This document shows, piece after piece, positions 26,086 to 34,995 of a stretch of 64,000 nucleotides of DNA. This DNA is from Brevibacterium sp. S22. GTDB taxonomy: Bacteria > Actinomycetota > Actinomycetes > Actinomycetales > Brevibacteriaceae. The position numbers were made by a program, and so were the translations under genes. The stretch covers positions 1 to 64,000 of the forward strand of contig NZ_RHFG01000022.1 of NCBI RefSeq assembly GCF_004745485.1, given 5' to 3'. The notes below the pieces were generated by a model. It was given only the letters and a program-made list of their open reading frames with translations, had not been told where the DNA came from and did not search any database. The stretch's first letter is position 1. Every line of letters begins with the position of its first letter.

Positions 26086-27536
26086 ATGGATGCCTTTGCT
26101 GAGGGATCGGTTCCGGCTGCGGGGCGAGCGAGAGTGGTGGTTGCGCCGGCGTCGGACTCAGCTGCCGGTGAGTCAGGCGCGGGAGAGTCCGCGGTGCTGC
26201 GCGGGTAGGGGATGCGGGCGCGGACGAGCCAGCCGCCGCGGGACTTCGGTCCTGCTTCGAGGCTGCCGCCGAGGGCGCTCATCCGTTCCCGCATGCCGAC
26301 GATGCCCAGTCCCAGTCCTTCGCTCTTGGATCGCCCCTCAGCCTCAGGCTGGGTCTCGGGGGAAACAGACGCTGCGGCAGTTCCCGGTGGGCGGGAATCG
26401 CTGATCTCGACCTCGAGATCGCTGCTGCCGTAGCGCAGCCGCACTTCCACCTCGGCGTCGGCACCCGCATAGCGGGAACAGTTGGTCAGGGATTCCTGGA
26501 TGACGCGATAGATCGACATCTCGGTGATCGGGGTGAGCGGACGCGGGTCTCCGATCGTCGTGTACTCGACGCTCTGGCCGAATCGTCGGGCGGAATCGAT
26601 GAGTTCGGGAAGGTCGCCGAGGCCGGGGTTGCCCTTCGTCGACGTCGCCGTCTGTGCGCCGGTCGAAATGCCGGCCGTCTGGTCGGTCTCAGTGGCCGCG
26701 TCGTCTGCGGCGGCAGTGCCGTCGGTCGGGGAGTCCGAGTCGCGGAGGGTGTAGACGAGGGCGCGGAGCTCGTCGACGGTCTCTCGGGTCGATGACTCGA
26801 TGACTTGAAGCGATTCCTTGGCTTTGTCGGGATTCTTCTCAAGGGTGCGACGTGCGGCGGCGGCGTGGATGCCGACTCCGGCGATATGGTGGGCGACTCC
26901 GTCGTGGAGTTCCCGGGCGATCCGCACGCGCTCGAAATCGAGCGCCTGCCGGGTCAGCTGCCGCTCCTGTTCCCGGACTTCTGCATTGGCGGCACGGAGG
27001 TCGGCCATGAGGTTCCGCTGCTTCCAGGCCCTGTTGCCGAAGACCCAGGCTCCACCGAAGAACGCGGCATTCGTCAAGAAGGACACTCCACCGGAAGCAG
27101 CGAACTGCAGGACGGTGAAGTCGCCGAGGGCTCGGTACTGGACCGACAGCGACACCGCGAAGAGGGCCGCCATGCCGACGCACAGAAACAGCCGCGACCA
27201 GAAGGCGACTCGTCGGCTGCGCTGCCAGGGTCCGATCGAATAGATGCCCATGAACATGACGATTTGGGAGACGCCGATCTCCATGGCGCTGTTGACCAGT
27301 GCCACGGTATAGACCAGGCAGATGACAAAAGCGCTCTGGCTCGGATAGCGGCGCCGATACAGCAGGGGTGCGGCGAGGAGGACGGACGCGAGGCAGCAGG
27401 CCCACAGCGGAGCCTCGAGAACTTGAATGCTGGAGGCGCTGTAGAGCACTGCGAAGAGCACCGAGGACACAGCCAAGCCGATGACGATGTAGACATCGCC
27501 TTTGGTGGTTCTGATGGCTGTCTCGTCCGCTGTCAT
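26082..27536 (-). CDS. Sensor histidine kinase (HisKA_3/NarL-DesK type)
   Basis: 484 residues. Five to six membrane helices (about 17-165) with no large extracellular sensor, then a HisKA_3 dimerisation helix with His211 in RIARELHDGVAHHIAG, and an HATPase domain containing GLGLGIVGMRERMSALGG. Two Ala/Thr/Ser/Pro-rich insertions interrupt the ATPase half (about residues 262-298 and 385-405), and there is a long disordered C-terminus. Few-loop kinases of this class typically sense membrane state or membrane-active compounds through their paired ABC exporter. Confidence 0.9.
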   Translation of the reverse strand: MTADETAIRTTKGDVYIVIGLAVSSVLFAVLYSASSIQVLEAPLWACCLASVLLAAPLLYRRRYPSQSAFVICLVYTVALVNSAMEIGVSQIVMFMGIYSIGPWQRSRRVAFWSRLFLCVGMAALFAVSLSVQYRALGDFTVLQFAASGGVSFLTNAAFFGGAWVFGNRAWKQRNLMADLRAANAEVREQERQLTRQALDFERVRIARELHDGVAHHIAGVGIHAAAARRTLEKNPDKAKESLQVIESSTRETVDELRALVYTLRDSDSPTDGTAAADDAATETDQTAGISTGAQTATSTKGNPGLGDLPELIDSARRFGQSVEYTTIGDPRPLTPITEMSIYRVIQESLTNCSRYAGADAEVEVRLRYGSSDLEVEISDSRPPGTAAASVSPETQPEAEGRSKSEGLGLGIVGMRERMSALGGSLEAGPKSRGGWLVRARIPYPRSTADSPAPDSPAAESDAGATTTLARPAAGTDPSAKASI

Positions 27537-27909
27537 CCTTCCAGCTTAGACAGTCGCTGAGCCGGTCGGCATCCGTCTCAGTGGGGAATTCGCGCAGCAC
27601 ACCTCCCACTGGTGGCGGAGGTGCACCGGAAGCCCGGGTGAACGTGAGCGCCCCTCCGCCCCACACCGAGCCGTCGTGTCCCCACCAGACGGCCCCGTCG
27701 TCGGCCTCACGCCGGTGCAGACCGAGACCGTATTCGAGCGTCGCCTCTCGAACGAGATCACCGGAACGGTGCTCTGCCCGCCGCGGGCTCGACATGATCT
27801 ACACCATCCATGAGCTCGTCCTCGACGCCCTCATCGCCGGATTCGCTGAAGTGCGCGAGAGCGATAGCTGAAGAGAACGGTTCAGCAGTCTCGAGTCGGC
27901 GCAGCCTGA
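27537..27909 (-). pseudogene. Intergenic stretch with a possible serine-hydrolase (beta-lactamase family) remnant
   Basis: On the minus strand from 27795 leftward one frame reads LVREATLEYGLGLHRREADD and then WWGHDGSVWGGGALTFTRAS. This resembles the C-terminal region of D-Ala-D-Ala carboxypeptidase/class C beta-lactamase-like serine hydrolases, where YGLGL is followed by a GH-x-G turn. No active-site Ser-x-x-Lys part exists, and the frame runs on into the kinase gene without its own stop, so it would be a decayed fragment. I see nothing convincing in the rest of the gap. Confidence 0.4.
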
Positions 27910-28497
27910 TCAGGCCCGCTGCGCCACGATGACCGCCAGGTCCCGGTGCTGCCAGTGCACGCGGGTGGTCAGCCCCGCCTCGGCGAGCCAGGTCAGCTGC
28001 TCATCGAGTGAACTGGGGGTGTCGTCGATCCAGTCGATCGGTGTGACGACGTCCGCCGGATCGGTGGGGACCACGAGATCACCGAGGACGAACCGCCCGC
28101 CTGAGTCGAGCACCCCGGCGATGCGGGCGAAGAGGTCCGCCTTGCCGGGACCGTCGAGGTGATGGACGGCGAGCGTCGACATGACGAGATCGAAAGGTCC
28201 CTGAGGAAGCGGTTCTTCGAGGCGACCCAGGCGCAGCTCGGTGCGCTCCGGGTCAAGGGTCGCCTTCGCGGCGGCGAGCATCTCCGAACTCGCATCGATG
28301 CCGAGCAGCTGCGCTTCCGGGAGTGCGTCGAGAACACGCTGTGCTGTCAGCCCGCTGCCGACGCCCAGATCGAGGATCGATGCCGGTGCTCCCGTCGCCG
28401 CTGCGGCAGCCACCTCGGTCTGCAGGCGCGGATAGTCGGGAATCTCCTCGGCCATGAGTGCCCGGTAGGTCTCCGGGTCCCACTCGAATTCGGCCAT
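27910..28497 (-). CDS. SAM-dependent methyltransferase (class I)
   Basis: 195 residues, class I Rossmann methyltransferase. Motif I ILDLGVGSGLTAQRVL near 41-56, an acidic GIDASSEML near 65-73 and motif IV FDLVMSTLAVHHLDGPGKAD are visible. It has the compact length of trans-aconitate/ubiquinone-type small-molecule methyltransferases. Substrate unknown and no obvious pathway partner. The stop of the downstream codirectional segment leaves it as a single-gene unit. Confidence 0.87.
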   Translation of the reverse strand: MAEFEWDPETYRALMAEEIPDYPRLQTEVAAAAATGAPASILDLGVGSGLTAQRVLDALPEAQLLGIDASSEMLAAAKATLDPERTELRLGRLEEPLPQGPFDLVMSTLAVHHLDGPGKADLFARIAGVLDSGGRFVLGDLVVPTDPADVVTPIDWIDDTPSSLDEQLTWLAEAGLTTRVHWQHRDLAVIVAQRA

Positions 28498-28544
28498 ATC
28501 AGCTCCTTTGCCGCCGATGCGAGGAAGGCTACTCCTCGCAGCCG

Positions 28545-29387
28545 CTACAGGTCGATGGCGACGATCGGATCCGTGGTCGGCTGCTTCGAGCCGCCCTCAG
28601 GTTCGACGGTGATGCCGAAGACGCTGCCCTCTGCAAACGTCTCGTCGGTGATGGTCATCGGCTCGGCCGACATCAGGCCAGCGCTGACGGGGCCGTCGTC
28701 TCCGATCACCCACATCTGCATCGACTTTCCGGCAGGTGGCTGCCCGATGTCTTTGGGACTGAGGCGGATGAGCTGCTCACTCTCGGAAGAGAACACGGTG
28801 ACACTGCCGCCCTCCGGCATGTCCGCAGTGTCTGTTCGCAGGTCACTGGCTTCCATGAGGCGGGCGGAATCGTTCAGGCGCTGCTGGGTCGCGGCCAGGT
28901 CCTCTTCCAGATCGTTCTGCCGCTGCTGCTGCTGCCAGACGGTCGCACCGAGACCGGCAGCGACGACGATCGCCGCCGCGGCTGCGACCCAGGGCAGCCA
29001 GGGACGTCGGCGAGGCTGTGACTCATCACCGCTTCCGATGCGGGCGTCGGACCGGCGTGCTTCCCGACGGTCGTTGAGCGAAGTCGGCGCCGGCGTGGCG
29101 GTGTCCGCAGCATCCGGTGAGGCCTCCGCCTCGGCGGTCCGAGAGGAATCGGGTGTCGGTTCCTGCTCATGGTTCTCGGGGATCCGCAGGATCGCATCGC
29201 GGGTCGCCGGGCTGATCTCGACCGGTTCGTCGGACTCGGCCATCAGCGATATCGTCTCTTCATAGGAGGCGACCTCGGCACGGAAGTCTGCATCGGACTC
29301 GGCCAGTGCCTGCGCCTCGGCGAGTTCGTCGTCGGTGAGCCCGCCCAGGGCCAGACCGGCGGCCAGATAATCACGATCGGTGCTCAT
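28545..29387 (-). CDS. rskA: Anti-sigma-K factor (RskA family)
   Basis: 280 residues. An N-terminal cytoplasmic anti-sigma domain (about 1-75, containing AAGLALGGLTDDELAEAQAL) and a Pro/Ala/Ser-rich linker precede one membrane helix (about 120-143, WLPWVAAAAAIVVAAGLGAT). The extracytoplasmic RskA domain (about 160-280) follows. It begins with a coiled-coil-like Q-rich segment. It overlaps the sigma factor gene by ATGA. By analogy with Mycobacterium it binds SigK at the membrane and is destroyed by regulated proteolysis when a signal arrives. Confidence 0.88.
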   Translation of the reverse strand: MSTDRDYLAAGLALGGLTDDELAEAQALAESDADFRAEVASYEETISLMAESDEPVEISPATRDAILRIPENHEQEPTPDSSRTAEAEASPDAADTATPAPTSLNDRREARRSDARIGSGDESQPRRRPWLPWVAAAAAIVVAAGLGATVWQQQQRQNDLEEDLAATQQRLNDSARLMEASDLRTDTADMPEGGSVTVFSSESEQLIRLSPKDIGQPPAGKSMQMWVIGDDGPVSAGLMSAEPMTITDETFAEGSVFGITVEPEGGSKQPTTDPIVAIDL

Positions 29388-29959
29388 CGACTCGCCTCCA
29401 ACTCATCTCGCAGCTTCTTCATTCCGTCTCTGATCCGTGACTTGATGGTACCCAGCGGCACCTTGAGGTCCTCCGAGATCTGGGCGTGGGTCAGACCCTG
29501 ATAGAAGGCCATGACGATCGGTCTGCTCTGCTCCTCCGGGAGGACCTTCAAAGCGGAGACCGTGCGGACCGAGTCCGCCCGGTCGATCACGGTCTGTTCG
29601 ACCTGCTCACCCGCCTCGGCGGAGGTGCGCAGCCCGTCGGCGAGGTCACGGTCCTGCTGGGACTGGACACTGCGCACACAGTCGATTGCCCGTCTGCGAC
29701 ACAGGGTGACCAGCCACGCTCGGCCCGTTCCTCGGACCGAATCGAAGCCTGCGCACCGCGTCCACACCTCTGTGAAGCATTCCTGCAGGACCTCCTCGGC
29801 GAGCGATCTGCTCTTGACGATCCGGAGGATCACTGCCATGAGAATGCGGGACTGATCCGTGAAGAGCTGTTCGAACGCGGCCCGGTCACCTCGGGCGATG
29901 CGAACCAACAAGTCGCCGCTGGAATCTGCGGAGGCCGCCGTCGGGTCGTCAGAGCTCAT
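29384..29959 (-). CDS. sigK: ECF RNA polymerase sigma factor SigK
   Basis: 191 residues from the ATG at 29959 (MSSDDPT); another in-frame start exists 10 codons upstream. Region 2 (about 20-85; ARGDRAAFEQLFTDQSRILM) and region 4 (about 130-185; LTHAQISEDLKVPLGTIKSR) are intact and separated by a short linker. Identity as SigK rests on the RskA partner and the fasciclin-domain gene next to it, matching sigK-rskA and mpt70/mpt83 in the tuberculosis complex. I found no SigK-like promoter before this gene itself, so autoregulation is not evident. Confidence 0.87.
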   Translation of the reverse strand: MSSDDPTAASADSSGDLLVRIARGDRAAFEQLFTDQSRILMAVILRIVKSRSLAEEVLQECFTEVWTRCAGFDSVRGTGRAWLVTLCRRRAIDCVRSVQSQQDRDLADGLRTSAEAGEQVEQTVIDRADSVRTVSALKVLPEEQSRPIVMAFYQGLTHAQISEDLKVPLGTIKSRIRDGMKKLRDELEASR

Positions 29960-30038
29960 TGCCCAATCATGCCATCTCAGCACAGGCACTCGTTTCCCTG
30001 TGTTGGATGTTGGGCGTGTGAGGGGTGGACGACGAAGC

Positions 30039-30079
30039 GGCCGGGCCCCGATCTGCTGTCGGCGGATCGGGACCCGGCC
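30039..30079 (-). terminator. Hairpin downstream of the fasciclin gene
   Basis: Arms 30039-30053 and 30065-30079 pair at 14 of 15 positions with an 11-base loop, 38 bp beyond the fasciclin gene stop. It separates that gene from sigK on the same strand. Confidence 0.65.
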
Positions 30080-30116
30080 ACGTCGACGTGGTGCGCTAGC
30101 GCGCAGGGCGGTTCGG

Positions 30117-30812
30117 TCACTTCTCGGGCATCATCACACCGTCGACCATGTAGACCGTGGCGTTCGCGGTCTTGACTCCGCCGCAGACCAGGCCTGCATC
30201 ATCGAACTTCATGTCCTCGCCCTCACCGGAGACCTTGACCTTCGAGCCTTCGACGGTCTCGTGCTCACCGGCGATCTCATCGGGGGAGAGCTGACCGGGG
30301 ATGACATGGTAGGTCAGCACCTTCGTCAGCTGGTCCGAATCCTTGGCCAGTGCGTCGAGGTCGTCCTTCGGCACATCGGCGAAGGCGTCGTCGACCGGGG
30401 CGATGACGGTGAATTCGTCGCCGTTGAGAGTGTCGACGAGGTCGACATCGGGATTGAGCTCACCCGAGACCGCCTGGGTCAGGGTCGTGAGCATCGGATT
30501 GTTCGAGGCGGCAGTGGCGACGGGATCCTGCGCCATTCCCTCGACGGATCCGCCTCCATCAGGGTTCTCCTCGGCGTACGTCGAGCAGCCGGAGCCGACG
30601 AGGTCGGCATCGTCCATCGAGGAGTCGCCGGACTCGTCGGGCATCTCGGATTCGCCCGAGTCAGCCGGTTGAGATTCGGAGCTGCCCGAATCCGAGCCGG
30701 ACTCCTCCCCGTCGGAGCCGGAATCCATGCCCGAGCAGCCGCTCAGTGCCAGGAGGCCGATGGCGCCGGCCGAGAGGATGGTTGCGGTGCGAGTGCGAAG
30801 CAGTGTCTTCAT
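30117..30812 (-). CDS. Fasciclin (FAS1) domain lipoprotein, MPT70/MPT83-like
   Basis: 231 residues from the ATG at 30812, preceded by AAGGAG. Lipoprotein signal peptide with lipobox LSGC (lipidated Cys26), then an acidic Ser/Asp/Glu-rich spacer (about 28-75), then one FAS1 domain (about 95-231; [15 protein letters not shown] and [20 protein letters not shown] are the two conserved H1/H2 blocks). It is anchored to the outer face of the membrane and probably mediates surface interaction or redox-linked folding. A SigK-type promoter lies 78 bp upstream of the start codon. In mycobacteria its homologues are the main SigK targets. Confidence 0.9.
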   Translation of the reverse strand: MKTLLRTRTATILSAGAIGLLALSGCSGMDSGSDGEESGSDSGSSESQPADSGESEMPDESGDSSMDDADLVGSGCSTYAEENPDGGGSVEGMAQDPVATAASNNPMLTTLTQAVSGELNPDVDLVDTLNGDEFTVIAPVDDAFADVPKDDLDALAKDSDQLTKVLTYHVIPGQLSPDEIAGEHETVEGSKVKVSGEGEDMKFDDAGLVCGGVKTANATVYMVDGVMMPEK

Positions 30813-30889
30813 TGTTCTTCTCCTTAAAACAGTGATGCTTATGAGCTCACAGCTGTGAAGTGATCTCCATTGCTCGCTGTGTACTGGGT

Positions 30890-30916
30890 ATTCGGCGTGG
30901 GTGCGTTCACGGATGG
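30890..30916 (-). promoter_or_regulatory. SigK-type promoter for the fasciclin gene
   Basis: On the minus strand: CCATCC (-35, 30911-30916), 15-bp spacer, CCGAAT (-10, 30890-30895). As I recall, this is the consensus reported for SigK of M. tuberculosis. The identical layout occurs before the molybdopterin oxidase gene, 1.7 kb away. Confidence 0.75.
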
Positions 30917-30994
30917 GTGGATCGGGAAGAAAGTTGAGAATTTCTTCGCCGAGGCGGCTCCCGGGCTCGGATGATGAGCCGAGCGGGTGCGGGG

Positions 30995-32584
30995 TCAGTC
31001 CGCTCGGAACTGGATGTGGTGGTGTCCGGTCGCCGAATTCGGGATCGAATCGCGACGTTTCGCCGTCTGCACGGTGCCGTCCTTGTCGGTGGCGCGCACG
31101 GTGAGCGTGTGGGTGCCTGTTTCCACCTCGGTGAAATCGGCACGCCACTGCCGCCACGTGTCGATCGTGACCTCCTCGGCGAGGGTGGCCTCGGCCCAAT
31201 CCCCGTCGTCGAGTCTGACCTCCACGCGCTTGATGCCCGAGCGCTGCGCCCATGCGGTGCCGCCGACGCGGATGTCCCCGGCGGAGACCTTGGCCAGCGG
31301 CTTCGGCACTTCGATGCGGGAGGCGACGAGGATCGGCGCCTTCTCATCCCACCCGCGATCGGTCCAGTAGGCGGTCTTCTCATCGAATCGGGTGACCTCG
31401 AGTTCGGTCACCCATTTGGTGGCGGAGACGAATCCGTAGAGTCCGGGCACGACGAGGCGGGCGGGGAAACCGTGGATCGGGGTGAGCGGTTCGTCATTCA
31501 TCCCCACCGCCAGCAGGGCGGCGCGGTCATCGGTCAGCGCACCGATCGGAGTCGAGGCGGTGAATCCGTCGAAGGAGTGGGAGAGGACCATATCGGCGTC
31601 TGCGCTCGGGTGTGCGCGGGCGAGGAGTTCGCGCACGGGATAGCCGAGCCAGGTGGCGTTGCCGACGAGCTCCCCACCGACGGGGTTGGAGACGCAGGTG
31701 AGCGTGATGTGGTGCTCTTCGAGGGGCAGGTCGAGGAGGTCGTCCATAGTCAGGGTGACCTCGTTCTCAACCATTCCGTGGATGCGCAGAGACCACTGTT
31801 CGGGGTCGATGACCGGGGGTGAGAGCACCGTGTCGATGCGGTAGAAGTCCTTGGCATCGGTGACGAAAGGGGCTGTGCCGTCGACGTCTGTGCTCGCTGC
31901 GGCCGGGATCGCGGTCGCCTTCTTCGCGGGGGTGGGCAGAACCAGTTTGGCCACTGCGGCTCCGGCGTCCTGAGCCAACGATGCAACGGTCTGACCGGCG
32001 GCGATAGTGACCGCACCGATGGCACCGACGGCTCCGGCGAGGGTGAAGAAGCGGCGTCGGCTGAGTGGATTCGACGTCCGTGATCCGGGCACAGGACCGG
32101 ACGCGGAATCGGGACGGTGAGCCGCCTCGGCGGGGGTTTCGGGTTTATCGAGACGGAGGAGCAGGACGAAGGCAGTGATGCCGACTGCGATGCCGATGAT
32201 TGTGGGAATGATGTCGAGGGCACTCGCCTCGGGGCGGAGGATGATGACGATGACGGGGACGAGTCCGGCGAGGAGCAGCAGAGTCAGACCCAGGCGTCGA
32301 CGGGAGGCGGCCACCGCTCCGATGAGGCCCGCGACCGCGAGTGCTCCGAGGCCGGTGGAGAGGATGAGGACGAGCTTGTCGTTGTCTCCGAAGAGGGCGA
32401 TGACGGGTTTGATGGCCGCCGGGGGAGCCAGGGGGATGATCGCCTGCCCGAGTGTGGGCAGCGGTGCTGCGCTCGGGTTGAAGGCGCGGGCGAGGAGGTC
32501 GGCGAGGCCGAACATCATGACTGTGGCGACGATGCCGGCCAAAGCACCGCGGAAACGGGGAGCTGCACGGATTTTCCGATTCAT
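30995..32584 (-). CDS. Membrane-anchored molybdopterin-dependent sulfite-oxidase family protein
   Basis: 529 residues from the ATG at 32584. The N-terminal part has about five membrane helices (residues 15-145). A Tat-like SRRRFF segment precedes another helix (about 178-205), followed by the sulfite oxidase molybdopterin domain (about 240-440) with the Mo-ligating Cys297 in [11 protein letters not shown], and a C-terminal Ig-like dimerisation domain. It is thus a membrane-bound, outward-facing oxidoreductase rather than a soluble YedY/MsrP. An ATG three codons upstream falls inside the -10 box of the SigK promoter, so this start, nearly at the predicted +1, is preferred and the mRNA may be leaderless. 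Co-regulation with the fasciclin gene suggests a joint envelope role; substrate unknown. Confidence 0.88.
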   Translation of the reverse strand: MNRKIRAAPRFRGALAGIVATVMMFGLADLLARAFNPSAAPLPTLGQAIIPLAPPAAIKPVIALFGDNDKLVLILSTGLGALAVAGLIGAVAASRRRLGLTLLLLAGLVPVIVIILRPEASALDIIPTIIGIAVGITAFVLLLRLDKPETPAEAAHRPDSASGPVPGSRTSNPLSRRRFFTLAGAVGAIGAVTIAAGQTVASLAQDAGAAVAKLVLPTPAKKATAIPAAASTDVDGTAPFVTDAKDFYRIDTVLSPPVIDPEQWSLRIHGMVENEVTLTMDDLLDLPLEEHHITLTCVSNPVGGELVGNATWLGYPVRELLARAHPSADADMVLSHSFDGFTASTPIGALTDDRAALLAVGMNDEPLTPIHGFPARLVVPGLYGFVSATKWVTELEVTRFDEKTAYWTDRGWDEKAPILVASRIEVPKPLAKVSAGDIRVGGTAWAQRSGIKRVEVRLDDGDWAEATLAEEVTIDTWRQWRADFTEVETGTHTLTVRATDKDGTVQTAKRRDSIPNSATGHHHIQFRAD

Positions 32585-32591
32585 AGTGATC

Positions 32592-32618
32592 ATTCGGAGC
32601 GGTCAGCCCGGCGGATGG
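32592..32618 (-). promoter_or_regulatory. SigK-type promoter for the molybdopterin oxidase gene
   Basis: CCATCC (32613-32618), 15-bp spacer, CCGAAT (32592-32597) on the minus strand. The -10 ends 8 bases before the chosen ATG, which implies a leaderless or near-leaderless transcript. Confidence 0.75.
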
Positions 32619-32692
32619 GTGCACTGCCGTCGTCACTGATCATTCACTGAAATGCCAGTGACCTGGTTGCGTGCCTGTCGTAGCATGGTGCA

Positions 32693-33196
32693 ATGACTGA
32701 GAAACCCGGATACGCCCAGCCGCAGGCTCCGAGCGGAGATGCGGATGAGCCGAAGAGCCCGAGCGCGCCGATCTACACCGCCAAGGTCGAAAACCTCGGC
32801 GGCACCTCGGGTGAGGTGCGCGTCGAAGACGGCCAGACCCTGTCCACCGCCCCGACTTCACGGGTCGAAGCGGGCAACAACCCGGAACAGTTCCTTGCCA
32901 TGGCTTGGTCGACCTGCCTCGGTGAAACGCTCAAGGTCGTCCTCGCCGTCAATGACATCGAAGCGCTCTCACGAGTGCGCGTCGAGGTCGAACTGCACAA
33001 CGAAGCCTCCGGCAACGGCTTCTACTTCGCCCCGAAGGCGTTCATCTCCATCGAAGGAATTCCGGACACTGACGCCGAGAAGTTCGCCGCCCGTGCCCAC
33101 GCTCGGTGCCCGATCTCCAAACTGCTCATGGGCAAGGGCTCTCCGGTCGTCGAGATCGAACCGTATAAGAACCCGGACAACTTCCAGCTCAGCTGA
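32693..33196 (+). CDS. OsmC/Ohr family protein
   Basis: 167 residues with the OsmC/Ohr fold. The two redox cysteines are in FLAMAWSTCLGETLK (about Cys81) and ARCPISKLLMG (about Cys141), the spacing and surroundings of organic hydroperoxide reductases. The first 25 residues are Pro/Ser-rich and poorly conserved. The protein reduces organic hydroperoxides with dihydrolipoamide or another thiol. It diverges from the SigK-controlled oxidase gene. One of three OsmC-family genes in this window. Confidence 0.87.
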   Translation: MTEKPGYAQPQAPSGDADEPKSPSAPIYTAKVENLGGTSGEVRVEDGQTLSTAPTSRVEAGNNPEQFLAMAWSTCLGETLKVVLAVNDIEALSRVRVEVELHNEASGNGFYFAPKAFISIEGIPDTDAEKFAARAHARCPISKLLMGKGSPVVEIEPYKNPDNFQLS

Positions 33197-33253
33197 GGTC
33201 TCTGCCCACCTCGGCGACGAAGGGAAGCCTTGACGGGGACGGTTGGGGCCTCT

Positions 33254-34123
33254 TCAGTCGGACTCTGCGGCCACCTCGGCGGCGATCTGCGCTAACTGCG
33301 CGGCAGCCTCGGCGGGGCGGATCAGCCATCCCACATGCGACGATGCCAGCGTGCGCACACGGTAGGGATTGTCCGGGGTGAGGGCATCGCCCTCGCGGAT
33401 CAGGCGGTCCTGCATCGCGGTCGGGATGCTCCGATCCTCGCCGAGGCGGACGAACGTGCGCGGAATCATCCCCCATGTGCCCGCCTGCGCCCGGTGTTCG
33501 GTGCCACCCGCGTCGAGGTTCTCATCGGGTTGCAGGGAATTGAGGAAGATGCGGAATTCGTCATCGCTGACGTCGGCGCAGAAGAGCTCCTTGACCCCGT
33601 TGAGGACGTCCGTGTCGGCCTGACGGAAGTTGCAGCGCAGGAGCCCGAGCTCGCCGGGATCCCCGCACAGGGCGCGGGCCAGCGTGGCGTCGTCGACCTC
33701 CTCCATCTCAGGTTCGGCGCCGTAGTCGGCGACTGGCAGCGACACCGGTGCCCATGCGGAGACATAGACCATGTGGTCGATGAGTTCGGGACGATCATTG
33801 GCCAAGGCGGTCACGGTGGCCCCGCCGCGACTGTGGGCGAGGATGATCACCGGTCCGCTGTCCTTGGCGCGGGTGAGCGCCTCGGCGAGAGCCTGAACAT
33901 TGTCGTCCATGGTCACGCCCCTGATCGATCCCGGCGCCGAGGTGAACTCAGCGAGATCCTGAGGTGCCTGATATCCGTGCGGGAAGGTGGCGGCGAATCC
34001 ATGGCCGGGCAGGTCGATCGCAGCCGAGCGCACCCCGTGGAATGCGAGCTCGGCCTGCAGCGGGGCGAAGGAGAAGGAAGTGGCGAAAGCACCGTGGACG
34101 AGGATGAGCGTGGGCTGCGTCAT
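33254..34123 (-). CDS. Alpha/beta hydrolase
   Basis: 289-residue alpha/beta hydrolase. The oxyanion segment LILVHGAFATSFSF is at 5-18 and the nucleophile elbow HSRGG near 97-101 carries the catalytic Ser; a C-terminal His is in ASSHVGWLIRP. The closest kind of match is the EstC/salicylate-esterase-like plant and bacterial family with short lids. No pathway neighbours, so substrate is undetermined. It converges with the OsmC gene and diverges from the TRIC channel gene. Confidence 0.85.
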   Translation of the reverse strand: MTQPTLILVHGAFATSFSFAPLQAELAFHGVRSAAIDLPGHGFAATFPHGYQAPQDLAEFTSAPGSIRGVTMDDNVQALAEALTRAKDSGPVIILAHSRGGATVTALANDRPELIDHMVYVSAWAPVSLPVADYGAEPEMEEVDDATLARALCGDPGELGLLRCNFRQADTDVLNGVKELFCADVSDDEFRIFLNSLQPDENLDAGGTEHRAQAGTWGMIPRTFVRLGEDRSIPTAMQDRLIREGDALTPDNPYRVRTLASSHVGWLIRPAEAAAQLAQIAAEVAAESD

Positions 34124-34258
34124 GCCGTCAGCTTAGCGGCCGCCTCGGCGATGGGGAACGGAACACCTGACAATGGCTCACCGGACGTCGAACCGGATTA
34201 CAGTGTCGGGTAGGACGTTCAGCACCGGACCGGGCACGGATCGACGAGAGGAGCCGAG

Positions 34259-34951
34259 GTGGAGATGAATCTGCAGGAGGTCCTCTTCCTCGCACTCGAC
34301 CTCACCGGCACCTTCGCGTTCGCCGTGTCCGGAGTGCTGCTGGCAGCTCGCCGCAATTTCGACATCACGGGCGGACTCGTGCTCGGCATGCTCACCGGCA
34401 TCGGCGGCGGCATGATCCGCGACGTGCTCCTCGACCGGGTCCCCAACGCCATCGACAAACCCATCTACCTGGCCCCGGCGGTGTTGGCGACCCTGCTCAT
34501 CTACATGATCGGCTCGCATGTGTCGCGTGCCCGGATCTGGATCGTCGCCTTCGATGCTCTGGGCCTGGGCGTCTTCAGCGTCACGGGCACGACGATCGCG
34601 CTGTCCGCGGGGGCGAACTATCCTGCCGCTCTGCTCATGGGGGCGTTGACCGCGTGCGGCGGCGGAGTCCTGCGCGATGCCGTGGCCAGCGAGGATCCCG
34701 CGATCTTCCGCGGCACCGACATCTACCTCCTCCCCGCTCTGTTCGGGGCAGGGCTGACGATCATCGCCGAGGTGACCGGACTGCTGGGTGCCATCGCCTC
34801 ACTCCTCATCGCGGCCGCCGCCTTCGGCTTCCGCATGCTGGCATGGAAGCTGCAGTGGCGGGTGCCGCAGCCGATGCGGCAGTGGTCGTACCGGGACACC
34901 GGTCGCCGGGTGAAGAAGAAGCTGCCGTCGGTGTTCCGGAAACCGGACTGA
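34259..34951 (+). CDS. TRIC family cation channel (UPF0126/YicG-like)
   Basis: 230 residues from GTG at 34259, or 228 from the ATG at 34265; the AGGAG at 34249-34253 favours the GTG. Two repeats of three membrane helices, each containing a glycine-rich segment (GMLTGIGGGMIRDVLL and GALTACGGGVLRDAVA), as in prokaryotic TRIC channels. A basic C-terminal tail lies in the cytoplasm. The trimeric channel passes K+ or Na+. The next gene lies 44 bp downstream and may be cotranscribed. Confidence 0.9.
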   Translation: MEMNLQEVLFLALDLTGTFAFAVSGVLLAARRNFDITGGLVLGMLTGIGGGMIRDVLLDRVPNAIDKPIYLAPAVLATLLIYMIGSHVSRARIWIVAFDALGLGVFSVTGTTIALSAGANYPAALLMGALTACGGGVLRDAVASEDPAIFRGTDIYLLPALFGAGLTIIAEVTGLLGAIASLLIAAAAFGFRMLAWKLQWRVPQPMRQWSYRDTGRRVKKKLPSVFRKPD

Positions 34952-34995
34952 GGGCGGTTCGCGGGCAGCGAGTCAACGTGTGCGACGATGACTTT

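Noticed and set aside
32588-32646. Repeated TGATCATTC near the oxidase and OsmC starts
   Set aside because: Nine-base match 50 bp apart; the first overlaps the SigK -10 element and start region, so it is likely coincidence.
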